From assembly GCF_964204865.1 (NCBI RefSeq), contig NC_135257.1, forward strand, positions 930,001 through 994,000: a stretch of 64,000 nucleotides of DNA, given 5' to 3'. A model generated the notes under the pieces. The model was not told where the DNA came from. It made no database searches and was given only the letters and a program-made list of their open reading frames with translations. Both the position numbers and the translations under genes were made by a program. Source of the stretch: Styela clava (lineage: Eukaryota > Chordata > Ascidiacea > Stolidobranchia > Styelidae). The first letter of the stretch is position 1. Each line of letters starts with the position of its first letter. Shown in pieces: positions 48,429 through 61,267 of the stretch.

Positions 48429-51400
48429 TACATCTATAACCTTTCATTTCTTCTTCAATTTTATGTTGAACTTCTTTCATCATACCTGGATGTTTCAAAA
48501 GAAATAAAATGATCCACATCAACCGGTTTGATACGGTTATTGAACCGGCCGATATCATGTCCATGAAAATAGGCGCAATGATTCCAAATCACCTTGATTG
48601 GGTTCAAGGTATTCTAAACATTGAAAAGTGTATTTGCATCATGTAAGTATGCATGATTTTTCGAGGTGGTTTTCCTTAGGAGCGTATATGATCAACAAAA
48701 CAACTACAATAAATCTATATAAAATTCATAAATTTGTGACTGATTAATGAAAAAATAAATGACATACCAGTTACACATAATAAAGATTAGTAACTGGCGT
48801 GTGTATTTTATTACTGTTAGACGTGCATTCAAATACAAAAAATCTTAAGACGTTGTTCAAAAACATTTAAAAACTGTATTCCAAGCCAAGTTATAAAACA
48901 TGTCGCAAAAATTACAAATTTGATGCAAAGTGAATTAAAAATCAACCAGATAATATACTGTACTGTTTCCCAACTTCAAAAAAGGAACAAGTCATGTCCT
49001 TCATATGGGACTGTTTTTCTAGTCGATGTTCTTCTATCAGATCAATTATCCTGCTTACAATTTATATTCTGCGGGTGGCTTCATCAGCCAGATAACTGTT
49101 AAATATGTTTTAAATAAATAATACCACCCATTATGTTAATCTGATATAATTAGAATGCGTTAGAACTATTATGTCAAAGACTAATACTCTAATTTCGTCC
49201 AGAAAAAGGAAAGACGAACGATAATCGGGCTTATTCTTATGATGAGCCTACTGTTTTCAATAAGTCATCAATCCAAGTCCGGTATGTTAGTAGTTACTTT
49301 TTTTAGATGCATGGTCCTGATAGTACACACGGGATATCTGAACTATGTTTTCGTTTTGGTATGAAAACGATTTATATTGTAATCCATTAAAAATATTGTA
49401 CGGCATGTGTATATTACCGTATAAACTAAGCACTCGGTCGATGAGTCGGTACTCCCGTAGTGCTCCACGTTAGTTAGTCCTCACTCACCATGAAAATGGG
49501 TGGAAATACGACAGTGACGGTGAGAACAATAATGTAGCGAATTTGGTTTTAAGTCGTGGCGCATATATGTCGAAGACAAACTCTTGCAATTCCATTCTCC
49601 TTTTTGACGGAAATTTTTTGTTCATACAATCTGAATAACAAATTATGTAACAAATTGGTAATATTGTGCGAAAGCACGAGTCGTTTCTGATCAATAAATT
49701 ACAGTTTTGTCTTGTAACTTGGATAATGGCATTTATTTTTACAACATCATAGAGATCCAGAATAATGGACAGCTTACGATAGCAACACTCGAGCTAAAAA
49801 CGCGGTTATAACATGGGAGACTGTTTTAGTGAAAATACTTCGATATAACCCTTCCAGCTTCTACCAACCGACATGCATAGCATACATGGCTACTCACACA
49901 ATTTGCAAACATTTGTATGTATATTAGACTAGAAGAGGGGGGAGTTTGAACAACATTGATATTACCAAAATGAAACGTGTAATACTGCAACATTTATACA
50001 CTAGTCAATACATAGTTAATTCTTGATTATCTCGAACAAAGTATATTCAGAATTCGCATTCAGGTATAAAACAAGTTTTACTCCCACGGTAGGAAACCAG
50101 AATCTAGCACTGACATGGGCAAACTACGGGCCGCGGGCAAAATCAGGCCCGTTGGGTAATCTAATCTGATCCTCCTGATTCCGCCACAGCCAAACTAAAC
50201 CCAAATTTTGATGTTTTAGTTAAAAAAAATAGCTCAAGGAATTCTTTAATATTATATTTAGTTTTGGCACGAGGCTTTTGTAACACTGTAGATATTGTTC
50301 ATATATAATTGTCATTATTTACGTCACACTTACATGGCCCGCCAGTCCAGATAGGCAAAATTATTGACCCCTGGTCTAAAAACCTTGCACACCCCTATTT
50401 AGTATGATGGCATTCCTATTCATCAGAAATCTATAAAAAAATCACTTGTTTGAAAAAATTTCTACATCAGGCAAAAATTAGTATGCATTGCCGTCTATTA
50501 AAAATGTTTACAATATGTTCAGTACCCACAAGAAAAACAACTTATTCCATAATTCAAAATACTTGAATATATCCAAAGCAGTATTTGTTTATTTCAGAAC
50601 GTTGGTACTTATTTGTAAGTGAGATGCATTCATTTTTGCTGGTTTGAAGAAAATGTGGGAATAATGCTAGGTATATTATAAATATTTGAAGAAGGTAGCA
50701 TCAGCATATATAATTTTCAGCTTTTGAATGGTAGTTTGCCAGCTTATAAAGAAATATAACCGCCAAATTTATTCAGTCAAATAAAAAAAATTCAGATAGC
50801 TGAGATAAAAAAAAAACTACTGAACTACGGAAATGATATTGTAGAGTATTTTAAAATATGTTATGCCTACAGAAGCTATACTAACTTACCTGACATTACT
50901 GATGCTACCGATTTGACCACAAATGGTTTCCACTTTTTCCATGAATCTCCATACTCGATGAAGAATAGTCCCCGATTATCTCGGATGGCTTCAATCCTTC
51001 TTTTATTGCTTCATGCCTGTGAGATTTGCAAAGGATAAATAATGGAATAACATAAGGATAAAATACTACACATATATCTATATATAAATACCTGAAATTA
51101 ATTATTTACCAATGTATTGTCAGGAGGTTAAAATTCATATTTAAAATCTCTATTTAGGCTTAACTGAATAAAACTTTGAAAAATGGGAGACGAAATACTA
51201 TAATTCAAACTATAATGTTCAAACATATTCGAGAATTCATATTTCGTGACTAACTCTTCAGAAATGAAAGTCGAGATTAAGATGCTCAAATGCTTTATTT
51301 ATATACTTGTCAACACACGGCTCATCCATTCAGAACAACCCAATCTTGATTGAACATTTTGTATTAAAATATATTTCCATAATGTTGGTTTGACAATTTA

Positions 51401-51500
51401 GTAAAGTTTTTTTAGGGAACTATTTGAGTTGTAGAGCAGATCCAAAGAATGGCCAACCACAGGGCCCAGGCATATTTCTGAAATCAGTCGTTTCTGACAT
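48429..51500 (-). pseudogene. P450 pseudogene A
   Basis: Same exon order as the gene at 43637-47122 but dead. Exon 1 begins MSETTDFRNMPGP (ATG at 51500) and hits TAG at 51420-51422. The exon 2 homologue is at about 50886-51017, with an internal deletion. Exon 3 is reduced to a stub near 50530-50555. Exon 4 (about 49493-49635) has a one-base loss at its acceptor side. Exon 5 (about 48975-49100) is shifted. The I-helix exon (to about 48618) has a one-base deletion after GAATCA. The K-helix and heme exons are absent. Its I-helix codes AGSITVS, keeping the Thr that is Pro in the main copy. Confidence 0.88.
50108..50373. mobile_element. Old hAT-like element shared by both duplication units
   Basis: Left end CACTGACATGGGCAAACTAC followed by GGGCCGCGGGC; right end GGCCCGCCAG...TTATTGACCCCTG. 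These have the style of hAT termini ('GGGCAAACTACGGCCCGCGGGC'). The counterpart in unit B spans 55225-56337 because another element is inserted in it. The insertion therefore predates the duplication. Target duplication is not clear. Confidence 0.6.
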
Positions 51501-54500
51501 CTTGACTTATAAACTTCTAGGTGATTAAAATACTTCATATAGATAAAAGTTTCAACCCCGTGCTCGTTACTGAAAATGCAACCCATTCTGTTCTGCAAGC
51601 TAATTTTTTGTTCAAAATTAATTCAATGGCATCATGGCTGGAATATGCTATAGACACACATTATAGGGGTTATCAATTTGGTAATAAAAACATAGGGCCA
51701 GCTAAAATTGATCGATATTGCACTGATTAATCAATCAGTATGAGCTTTTAAACTTTAGTTACGAGTATTTGTACCCCAAGATTTCCGTGGAAATTGAAGT
51801 CTTTATCTCAACGAGAATATATATACTTTATCGAATAGTCATCGAAATATCAATCAATGAACATTTTTGTATTAGATTATCAAAGATTGAATTAATTTTT
51901 ACTGTTTCTCTCAAGCAGAGTAGCTACAAATATAACCCAACAGGAACACCAACGACAATTTATCAAAACAATCCAGAAATCCCTTCGCATCCGAAATCTT
52001 TCTTCGTCCGCAACGTGACATTAATGTATGGACAATATGTGCGCCCTTATTAAGAAAAACTTCCATGCTTCCGCCATCATGAAATTGCTCGAAATGACCT
52101 CTTGAATTTTGAAATTGTCACAGGAAATCATCTTAATCATAAACAGAGCGTCATTAAATTCTACATTCTACGTGACATGCCTGGGATGCCGTTCGCAGTT
52201 TTGGTTGAATATTAAATAAAAATAATCCATAACAAGTTTATTACGTAGTTAAATTAAAAGATTCCCAACGAAATCCTTTAAAGCCGAGGATATTTGAGAT
52301 TTAGAAGTCGAACGATGATTATATAACTGATGATAAATTTGGTATCAACTGCTTGGGTTATGTCATATCAAATAAAGCAAAATCAATTCCTCTTGTCGCC
52401 ACTGCAAGTACTTCAATACTTTCATTCTTAAAAACAGCACCGTTTTTACAAGTTACAAGTCTTAGACGCTCTGCCTAGGCATCCGATATTAGACACTTCT
52501 CAGTTTCATGTTGAACAACCACACGCATTTTCTGTTAACGACAAATTGGTATTGTACCCAATTTGTACAGTATATATTTCTCAATACATTTTAGATGATT
52601 ACAATAAAATCACAACAAGTGGTGAAAATGTTTATGTAGCCTACGTGTCTATGTGAAAAAGCATACTGTGATAGAATCACAAAAAGGGATGTGTTAGAGT
52701 TCACGCACAGTGTACCCTCCAGAAGCTGCTGCACATGCTTGGTTGGGAAATCTGGATTGAGTGTTTATGTTATTACAATATTATTTTAACTTCTTTATGC
52801 TGCAAATACACAAAATAAAAATACAATCAGTCAATATATATAGACTTTTGTCAGTTAATATCGCATCTCGAAGCAATGATGCTGATATTCGAGATGTCGT
52901 CGTGTCCGTGATAGATCTTGGATTCAAATTTCTCGTAGGTAAAGTAGCTGAAACTATAACCCAACACCAACGACAATTTAATAAAACAATCCATGAATCC
53001 ACTACGTGTTCAAAGACTCACTCTGTTCACAACGTGACATTAATGTCTGAATAATATAAGCGCCGTTGTAAAAGGAAAATGTCCATGCTTCCTTCCATCA
53101 TGAAATTACTCGAAATGATCTCTCGGGAAATTATGTTAAGCATCAACAGATTGTCATTAATATATATCACATTCTACGTGAGATGCCTGATAATGGATTT
53201 CGGTCGTGTACAGTGCGCGCTATGACACAGATAATGAAAATATGATATTTCAATTAAACGCGTTGCATTCACAACTACTTTCATGCATTAGTCAATGTAG
53301 CAAAGTGAACCGCACCGCCACGAACTTCAACACCTTCGAGATTATTGAGTTTCAATACTCACAGTGGCTTGCCATGCTGGGAAGGTTAAAGTAGAAAAAA
53401 GAAAAGTCTGAAATGACGAAAATTTAGTTTCAAAAATGCGTTTCAACATTTTCTATGGCAGTGATACATCTATTACGTCAGGTGGCTTTTCCAAACTTGC
53501 TAATATTGAGCAATTGGTTGGTGAAGAGAGTATACTGAATTTTTGACGATTTCATTCGCTAAATTAAAAGCATTTTCGTCGTTGAAAATTGTTGCAAAAT
53601 GAATGTTTCTCTTCAATCAGTGACTTGAAATTTGACGGTATTTTTTACGACTCAGGACGCAGAAATTTCATGACTAACTAGTAGTGAATGTGTCGAACTA
53701 CATATTATTAGTTTAAACAATTTAAATAATTTATTCCATTCAAAATACATAATTTTTTGAAAAGTTCACTAGGATATAAATTTTAGAATAAATTTGCCAT
53801 ACATCTATAACCTTTCATTTCTTCTTCAATTTTATGTTGAACTTCTTTCATCATACCTGGATGTTTCAAAAGAAATAAAATGATCCACATCAACCGGTTT
53901 GATACGGTTATTGAACCGGCCGATATCATGTCCATGAAAATAGGCGCAATGATTCCAAATCGCCTTGATTGGGTTCAAGGTATTCTAAACACTGAAAAGT
54001 GTATTTGCATCATATAAGTATGCCTGATTTTTTGAGGTGGTTTTCTTTAGGAGCGTATATGATCAACAAAACAACTACAATAAATCTATATAAAATTCAT
54101 AAATTTGTGACTGATTAATGAAAAAATAAATGACATGCCAGTTTCACATAATAAAGATTAGTAACTGGCGTGTGTATTTTATTACTGTTAGACGTGCATT
54201 CAAATACAAAAAATCTTAAGACGTTGTTCAAAAACATTTAAAAACTGTATTTCGAGCCAAGTTATAAAACACGTCGCAAAAATTACAAATTTCATACAAA
54301 GTGAATTAAAAATCAACCAGATAATATACTGTACTGTTTCCCAACTTCAAAAAAAGAACAAGTCATGTCCTTCACATGGGACTGTTTTTCTAGTCAATGT
54401 TCTTCTATCAGATCAATTATCCTGATTAAAATTTATATTCTGCGGGTGGGTCCATCAGCCAGATAAATGTTAAATATGTTTTAAATAAATAATAAGACCC

Positions 54501-55254
54501 AATATGCTAATCTGATATAATTAGAATGCGTTAGAACTATTATGTCAAAGACTAATACTCTAATTTCGTCCAGAAAAAGGAAAGACGAACGATATTTGGG
54601 CTTATTCTTATGATGAGTCTACTGTTTTCAATCAGTTATCAATCCAAGTCCGGTATGTTAGTAGTTACTTTTTTTCAGATGCATGGCCCTGATAGTACAT
54701 ACGGGATATCTGAACTTATGTTTTCGTTTTGGTATGAAAACGATTTATATTGTAATCCATTAAAAATATTGTACGGCATGTGTATATTACCGTATAAACT
54801 AAGCACTCGGTCGATGAGTCGGTACTCCCGTACTGCTGCACAATGGCATTTATTTTTACAATATCATAGAGATCCAGAATAATGGACAGCTTACGATAGC
54901 AACACTTGAGCTAAAAACGCGGTTATAACATGGGAAACTGTTTTAGTAAAAATACTTCGATATAACCCTTCCAGCTTCTACCAACCGACATGCATAGCAT
55001 ACATGGCTACTCACACAATTCGCAAACATTTGTATGTATATTAGACTAGAAGACGGGGGAGTTTGAACAACATTGATATTACCAAAATGAAACGTGTAAT
55101 ACTGCAACATTTATACACTAGTCAATACATAGTTAATTCTTGATTATCTCGAACAAAGTATGTTCAGAATTCGCATTCAGGTATAAAACAAGTTTTAATC
55201 CCGCGGTAGGAAACCAGAATCTAGCACTGACATGGGCAAACTACGCCCGTTGAT

Positions 55255-56127
55255 TATTAGGCTTCCCGCTGCTTGTCAGCAGGGAACCTATTGTATTCCT
55301 GTGTTTTATTATTATTATTATTTATTTATTATTATTTATTTATTATTATTATTATTTATTTTTATTATTTTTTTTTCAAATTGGTCCTACAGACTTGAAA
55401 TTCACCTCAAATGTGCAGAAGTTCTCAGCTAGCAATAAAATGCAAATTTTGTGCATGACTGACCACGCTTTCACGCTCCAGTGAGCAAAACGCGTCTTCG
55501 TTTTTTTTGCGATTTCTCAAAATTGATACATGCTATTGGGTTGAAATTCATAACAATGCTTAATGGACATGTTCCGGATACGATATGTCAAGGATACGCA
55601 TGAGTGACCTCGGCGATACGCTCCAGTGAGCAATATAGGATTTTACATTTTCATCTTCTCCTCGAGAACGACACCACTCAGAGACATGAAATTTACATCA
55701 CATGCAGATAATAAGTCCCCCGTCATAAATTGCATGTTTTATGCATGACTGACCACGCTTTCACGCTCCAGTGAGCAAAACGCGTCTTCAGTTTTTTTGC
55801 GATATCTCAAAATTGATACATGCTATTGGGTTAAAATTCATAACAATGATAAATGGACATGTTCTGGATACGATATGTCAAGGATACGCATGAGTGACCT
55901 CGGCGATACGCTCCAGTGAGCAATATAGGATTTTACATTTTCATCTTCTCCTCGACAACGACACTACTTAGAGACATGAAATTTACATCACATGCAGATA
56001 ATAAGTCGCCCATCATAAATTGCAAATTTTATGCATGACTGACCACGCGTTCACGCTCCAGTGAGCAAAAAGCGTCTTCAGTTTTTTTTACGCGGGAAGC
56101 CTGTTAAAGCTGCACGCAGCTCTAGTT
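55255..56127. mobile_element. Helentron-associated (HINE/pearl-like) non-autonomous element
   Basis: Present in unit B, absent at the matching site of unit A (near 50150-50165), so the insertion is defined by comparison. Both ends carry subterminal inverted AGGCTTCCCGC (55259-55269) / GCGGGAAGCCT (56092-56102). The right end has a short palindrome AGCTGCACGCAGCT (56108-56121) a few bases inside the terminus. The left part has a TTATTA-type microsatellite (about 55306-55372). The core is a tandem array of 145-bp monomers. This order (subTIR, microsatellite, core repeats of about 150 bp, subTIR, stem-loop) is that described for pearl/HINE elements. No coding capacity. Confidence 0.75.
55375..56095. 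repeat. 145-bp core repeats arranged as 290-bp A-B dimers
   Basis: The box CGCTCCAGTGAGCAA occurs at 55474, 55619, 55764, 55909 and 56054, exactly 145 bp apart each time. Alternate monomers are nearly identical (period 290: GACTGACCACGC at 55457, 55747, 56037), while neighbouring monomers differ strongly outside the box. This is a small higher-order repeat inside the HINE-like element. Confidence 0.92.
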
Positions 56128-58957
56128 CAATCTGATTCTCATGATTCTGCCACAGCCAAACTAAACCCAAATTTTGATGTTTTAGTTAAAAAATAGCTCA
56201 AGGAATTCGTTAATATTATATTTAGTTTTGGCACGAGGCTTTTGTAACACTGTAGATATTGTTCATATATAATTGTCATTATTTACGTCACACTTACATG
56301 GCCCGCCAGTCCAGATAGGCAAAATTATTGACCCCTGGTCTAAAAACCTTGCACACCCCTATTTAGTATGATGGCATTCCTATTCATCAGAAATCTATAA
56401 AAAATCACTTGTTTGAAAAAATTTCTACATCAGGCAAAAATTAGTATGCATTGCCGTCTATTAAAAATGTTTACAATATGTTCAGTACCTACAAGAAAAA
56501 CAACCTGGGCCATACGATACAGTAAGTAATCTCCCAATGCAACAGACTCTCCGTTCTCAATAAAATCTTTCAAATCTTCAGACAACAATTGTTCACAAAT
56601 TATTTTGGAAAGCTCTAAATAACATTTTTGAACTTATTCCATGGTTCAAAATACTTGAATATATACAAAGCAGTATTTGTTTATTTCAGAACGTTGGTAC
56701 TTATTTGTAAGTGAGATGCATTTATTTCTGCTGGTTTGAAGAAAATGTGGGAATAATGCTAGGTATATTATAAATATTTGAAGAAGGTAGCATCAGCATA
56801 TATAATTTTCAGCTTTTGAATGGGAGTTTGCCAGCTTATAAAGAAATATAACCGCCAAATTTATTCAGTCAAATAAAAAAAATTCAGATAGCTGAGATAA
56901 AAAAAAAACTGCTGAACTACGGAAATGATATTGTAGAGTATTTTAAAATATGTTATCCCTACATAAGCTATATTAGCTTACCTAACATTACTGATGCTAC
57001 CGATTTGACCACAAATGGTTTCCACTTTTTCCATGAATCTCAATACTCGATGAAGAATAGTCCCCGATTATCTCGGATGGCTTCAATCCTTCTTTTATTG
57101 CTTCATACCTGTGAGATTTGCAAAGGATAAATAATGGAATAACATAAGGATAAAATACTACACATATATCTATATATAAATACCTGAAATTAATTATTTA
57201 CCAATGTATTGTCAGGAGGTTAAAATTCATATTTAAAATCTCTATTTAGGCTTAACTGAATAAAACTTTGAAAAATGTGAGACGAAATACTATAATTCAA
57301 ACTATAATGTTCAAACATATTCGAGAATTCATATTTCGTGACTAACTCTTCAGAAATGAAAGTCGAGATTAAGATGCTCAAATGCTTTATTTATATACTT
57401 GTCAACACACGGCTCATCCATTCAGAACAACCCAATCTTGATTGAACATTTTGTATTAAAATAAATTTCCATAATGTTGGTTTGACAATTTAGTAAAGTT
57501 TTTTTAGGGAACTATTTGAGTTGTAGAGCAGATCCAAAGAATGGCCAACCACAGGGCCCAGGCATATTTCTGAAATCAGTCGTTTCTGACATCTTAATTT
57601 ATAAACTTCTAGGTGATTAAAATACTTCATATAGATAAAAGTTTCAACCCCGTGCTCGTTACTGAAAATGCAACCCATTCTGTTCTGCAAGCTAATTTTT
57701 TGTTCAAAATTAATTCAATGGCATCATGGCTGGAATATGCTATAGACACACATTATAGAGGTTATCAATTTGGTAATAAAAACATGGGGCCAGCTAAAAT
57801 TGATCGATATTGCACTGATTAATCAATCAGTATGAGCTTTTAAACTTTAGTTACGAGTATTTGTACCCCAAGATTTCCGTGGAAATTGAAGTCTTTATCT
57901 CAACGAGAATATATATACTTTATCGAATAGTCATCGAAATATCAATCAATGAACATTTTTGTATTAGATTATCAAAGATTGAATTAATTTTTACTGTTTC
58001 TCTCAAGCAGAGTAGCTACAAATATAACCCAACAGAAACACCAACGACAATTTATCAAAACAATCCAGAAATCCCTTCGCATCCGAAATCTTTCTTCGTC
58101 CGCAACGTGACATTAATGTATGGACAATATGTGCGCCCTTATTAAGAAAAACTTCCATGCTTCCGCCATCATGAAATTGCTCGAAATGACCTCTTGAATT
58201 TTGAAATTGTCACAGGAAATCATCTTAATCATAAACAGAGCGTCATTAAATTCTACATTCTACGTGACATGCCTGGGATGCCGTTCGCAGTTTTGGTTGA
58301 ATATTAAATAAAAATAATCCATAACAAGTTTATTACGTAGTTAAATTAAAAGATTCCCAACGAAATCCTTTAAAGCCGAGGATATTTGAGATTTAGAAGT
58401 CGAACGATGATTATATAACTGATGATAAATTTGGTATCAACTGCTTGGGTTATGTCATATCAAATAAAGCAAAATCAATTCCTCTTGTCGCCACTGCAAG
58501 TACTTCAATACTTTCATTCTTAAAAACAGCACCGTTTTTACAAGTTACAAGTCTTAGACGCTCTGCCTAGGCATCCGATATTAGACACTTCTCAGTTTCA
58601 TGTTGAACAACCACACACATTTTCTGTTAACGAAAAATTGGTATTGTACCCAGTTTGTACAGTATATATTTCTCAATACATTTTAGATGGTTACAATAGA
58701 TAGAATCACAAAAATGGATATGTTAGAGTTCACGCACAGTGTACCCTCCAGAAGCTGCTGCACATGCTTGGTTGGGAAATCTGGATTGAGTTTTTATGTT
58801 ATTACAATATTATTTTAACTTCTTTATGCTGCAAATACACAAAATAAAAATACAATCAGTCAATATATATAGACTTTTGTCAGTTAATATCGCATCTCGA
58901 AGCAATGATGCTGATATTCGAGATATCGTCGTGTCCGTGATAGATCTTGGATTCAAA

Positions 58958-60279
58958 TCTGGAACAAATTCAAGCAAACAACTGCTTTAACATTTTCATA
59001 AAATATTGTATTCAAATTTAAGTCGAAAAACGGTTTCTTTTCAACATCTAGACTGGTGTTTTGAATCAGATTCTTCGTACATTAGAGGCATAACTTTTTT
59101 TCATATCCGCATTAAGGCTGTATGTCAATGCTGCAAACTGCATATCCAAACGCCATCCAGGCTCAAAAAGTTCTGCTTGTTGTTGAGGCAGAAACCTGTA
59201 GCATCCAGCCAGCAAATTCCATATGCAGAGCACGCAACGAGTCGCAAACAGCTGTATTTTTCTAATTTTCCGCTTGTAACCTTTGTTGCTAAAACATGCT
59301 TGATATTAAATTAGTGTGGGTGGGTCTTGCTCGAACTATCTGACTAAACAACTTCTTAAAATCCCCTCGAGTCATGCTTGTAAAGTACTCCAAAAAACTC
59401 TCTCCTGTCGTGTCCCAACTACGCCACTATTTCAGTATTTGTTCTGCGATTATCCGTTTCAATTTTTATCCTGTCTTACTTTCTAGCTTAATCACTTCTC
59501 CTCAACTACTTGAGATTTTCTTTTAACCTCAAATCTTCACTAAGAAGTGACTCATTTATAGTAGCCTCTTCGCCAAGATCAGCAGATGTTTTGATTTCGC
59601 AGCTACTACGATGAATAACCTAAGAAAACCTAACATAACACTAAATTTTGTGATTAACAATGTTTAAAAAAGCGTTTTGAAATCTGCTGAAACCAAACTT
59701 ATAGTGCGATCATTTTAAGTTTTAGTTTTAATATTTCAGAATGCAGCTTTCCAATCAAGAAATTTAAGTTGCGGATTTACCTCTTTATTAGTTATTATTT
59801 TTAGCATTTAGTCGCCGATGATCATAATATGTTTTTCACATTGAACACATAATTTCCCACGAGAACAAAAGAGCAATTATTGTTGTCATTATGGAACAAT
59901 ACATGTACATGCCAAAGGAAATTTTCGATTTAGGGAGAATAAACACCGGCGTAAAGATGTTGAAGGTTTAAAAATACGCCATGCTGACGAAAACAATCGC
60001 AATTGTAACAAAATGCAATCGCGCACGTTATTAGCGACCTTTTAGGTCTTCCGAAAATGTCAAAAGGGACAAGATTCGGCCCCTAGTTCATTAATATGTT
60101 TGCCAAGTGTCAAATTTACAGCTTTAGTATATATAATTTATCTTTGAAATTTAGATATATTTATGACTTGTATTAACCCTAGTAAAAAGGATTTAGCGTT
60201 TTAATTAAGTAAAGTACTTTTAACTTACTCAGGAATATTAATCGGAAAGTAACAATTTTAACATTTATTTTGGGGCTCC
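58958..60279. other. No recognised gene
   Basis: Sequence beyond the duplicated units. Open frame 59006-59314 has no family resemblance. Nothing else identified. Confidence 0.4.
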
Positions 60280-60336
60280 GTGAATAGTATTCAACCTTTC
60301 AAGGGCTCCGCAACACAAAAAGTTTGAGAACCCCTG
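60280..60336. mobile_element. Solo end of a hAT-like element
   Basis: On the minus strand it reads CAGGGGTTCTCAAACTTTTT then GCGGAGCCC, a typical hAT terminus with GC-rich inner block. The opposite terminus was not found within 1.5 kb. Confidence 0.45.
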
Positions 60337-60914
60337 CTCTAGGACTAGGTAACACTTTCACAAATCATAGTATGTACGAATAGCAATGCATGAACTGAGG
60401 AACTCTGGAACGGGATAATGAGAACGTTCGCGCTCTGATGAGAAAAAAAACTTTGAGAGTTGGCAAACGCGGCGTGACTAATATAGTAAATATATTAATA
60501 TACCATTACCAAAACACTTTGAGCCATTGGCCATTATTGTACCACAATGACGTCGGCGCTAGAGGGCCGTTCGCAGAAAGGTGCGAGGTAAAAGGGAAAA
60601 ACCATTGAAGAAAAATTTTAACTTTGGAGATCCGAAAGCTGAAATAATTGATGGGTGATGGCTCAAGTCATTCATATATCAGACTTCAAATATCCGTCAG
60701 TTGCTGGTAATAGATAGCACCGTCCACTTTTAAAAGAATTAAAGATGAGTAATGTATCAGATCCATACTAAATTCGCCCAGGACGTTCGTTGATAATTTT
60801 GAGCAAAATCTATTATCCAGTGAATTGCAGTGAACCAAACACGGCTTGATTGCATATATATTCAATATTATACACTTAGCTCTGTAAAACTAAGCTACAT
60901 TCTATTAGTAGATT

Positions 60915-61267
60915 ATGAATAAGGATAGTATAGGATAGGGTTTACATATTTATCCCGGGCGAGAGGAAAGCCGATAAGACGGCTTATCCATATGGCGAAC
61001 CACGGCCTCTCGTCCGGTTACTATTCCAAGTCGGGTATGGGATTAGTTATTTTGTTTGTTTTCGGAAGCATGGACTTGGTGGTGGAGGAAGCCGTAACAG
61101 ACCAGCGGTTACGTGAACCACCCAACGACGGCGAAGAGTCCAGCAATCCTCTCGCACATAACCATCCCTGCATGGGATTCGAACCTGCGAACCCACGCAG
61201 AGTAATTAGAGGTGCGGTGGCGAGCGTGTTCCTAACGCTTAGCCCGTTGAGCCACACCGCCGCGCCG
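60915..61267 (-). mobile_element. tRNA-derived SINE
   Basis: Minus-strand head CGGCGGTGTGGCTCAACGGG carries an A box (TGGCTCAACGGG, 61243-61254), followed by a B box GGTTCGAATCC (61175-61185). The long spacing suggests derivation from a tRNA with a long variable arm (Leu/Ser type). About 200 bp of unrelated body follow. The element ends in short repeats around GGATAGTATAGGATAGGG (plus strand, 60923-60940), as SINE tails often do. It cannot fold as a normal tRNA gene. The open frames on both strands here are by-products of its GC-rich sequence. Confidence 0.75.

Larger units (their letters stand above)
47560..52935. repeat. Tandem segmental duplication, unit A
   Basis: 5.4-kb unit repeated as unit B (52936-58957) almost base for base over most of its length. 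The repeat starts at TTCTCGTAGGTAAAGTAGC (47559 and 52929) and ends at GATAGATCTTGGATTCAAAT (52929 and 58957). Contains P450 pseudogene A. Visible differences from B: A lacks most of P450 exon 3, keeps exon 4 and has no HINE-like insertion. Confidence 0.92.
53800..57592 (-). pseudogene. P450 pseudogene B
   Basis: Copy of pseudogene A. It shares the exon 1 TAG (57512-57514), the truncated exon 2, the frameshifted I-helix exon and the absence of K-helix and heme exons. It still has most of exon 3 (about 56497-56617), deleted in A, but has lost exon 4 through its own deletion. The shared lesions show the gene was dead before the 6-kb duplication; the private ones came later. Confidence 0.88.
52936..58957. 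repeat. Tandem segmental duplication, unit B
   Basis: 6.0-kb direct copy of unit A. It is longer because of the roughly 870-bp HINE-like insertion at 55255-56127. It also lacks about 255 bp, the segment matching 49470-49724 of A, joined near 54840. The few scattered substitutions point to a recent duplication. Confidence 0.92.

Noticed and set aside
49271..49345. Resemblance of the P450 intron segment (also 54643 and 62750) to the body of the SINE at 61020-61080
   Set aside because: Only short blocks (AAGTC.GGTATG, TAGTTA, GCATGG) match; too little to call a SINE remnant.
51769..52053. 94-codon open frame repeated at 57861-58145
   Set aside because: Also just part of the duplicated units; no recognisable protein, AT-rich composition.
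61165..61267. Possible functional tRNA gene
   Set aside because: A and B boxes are present but no acceptor-stem pairing could be made, and SINE body sequence follows directly.
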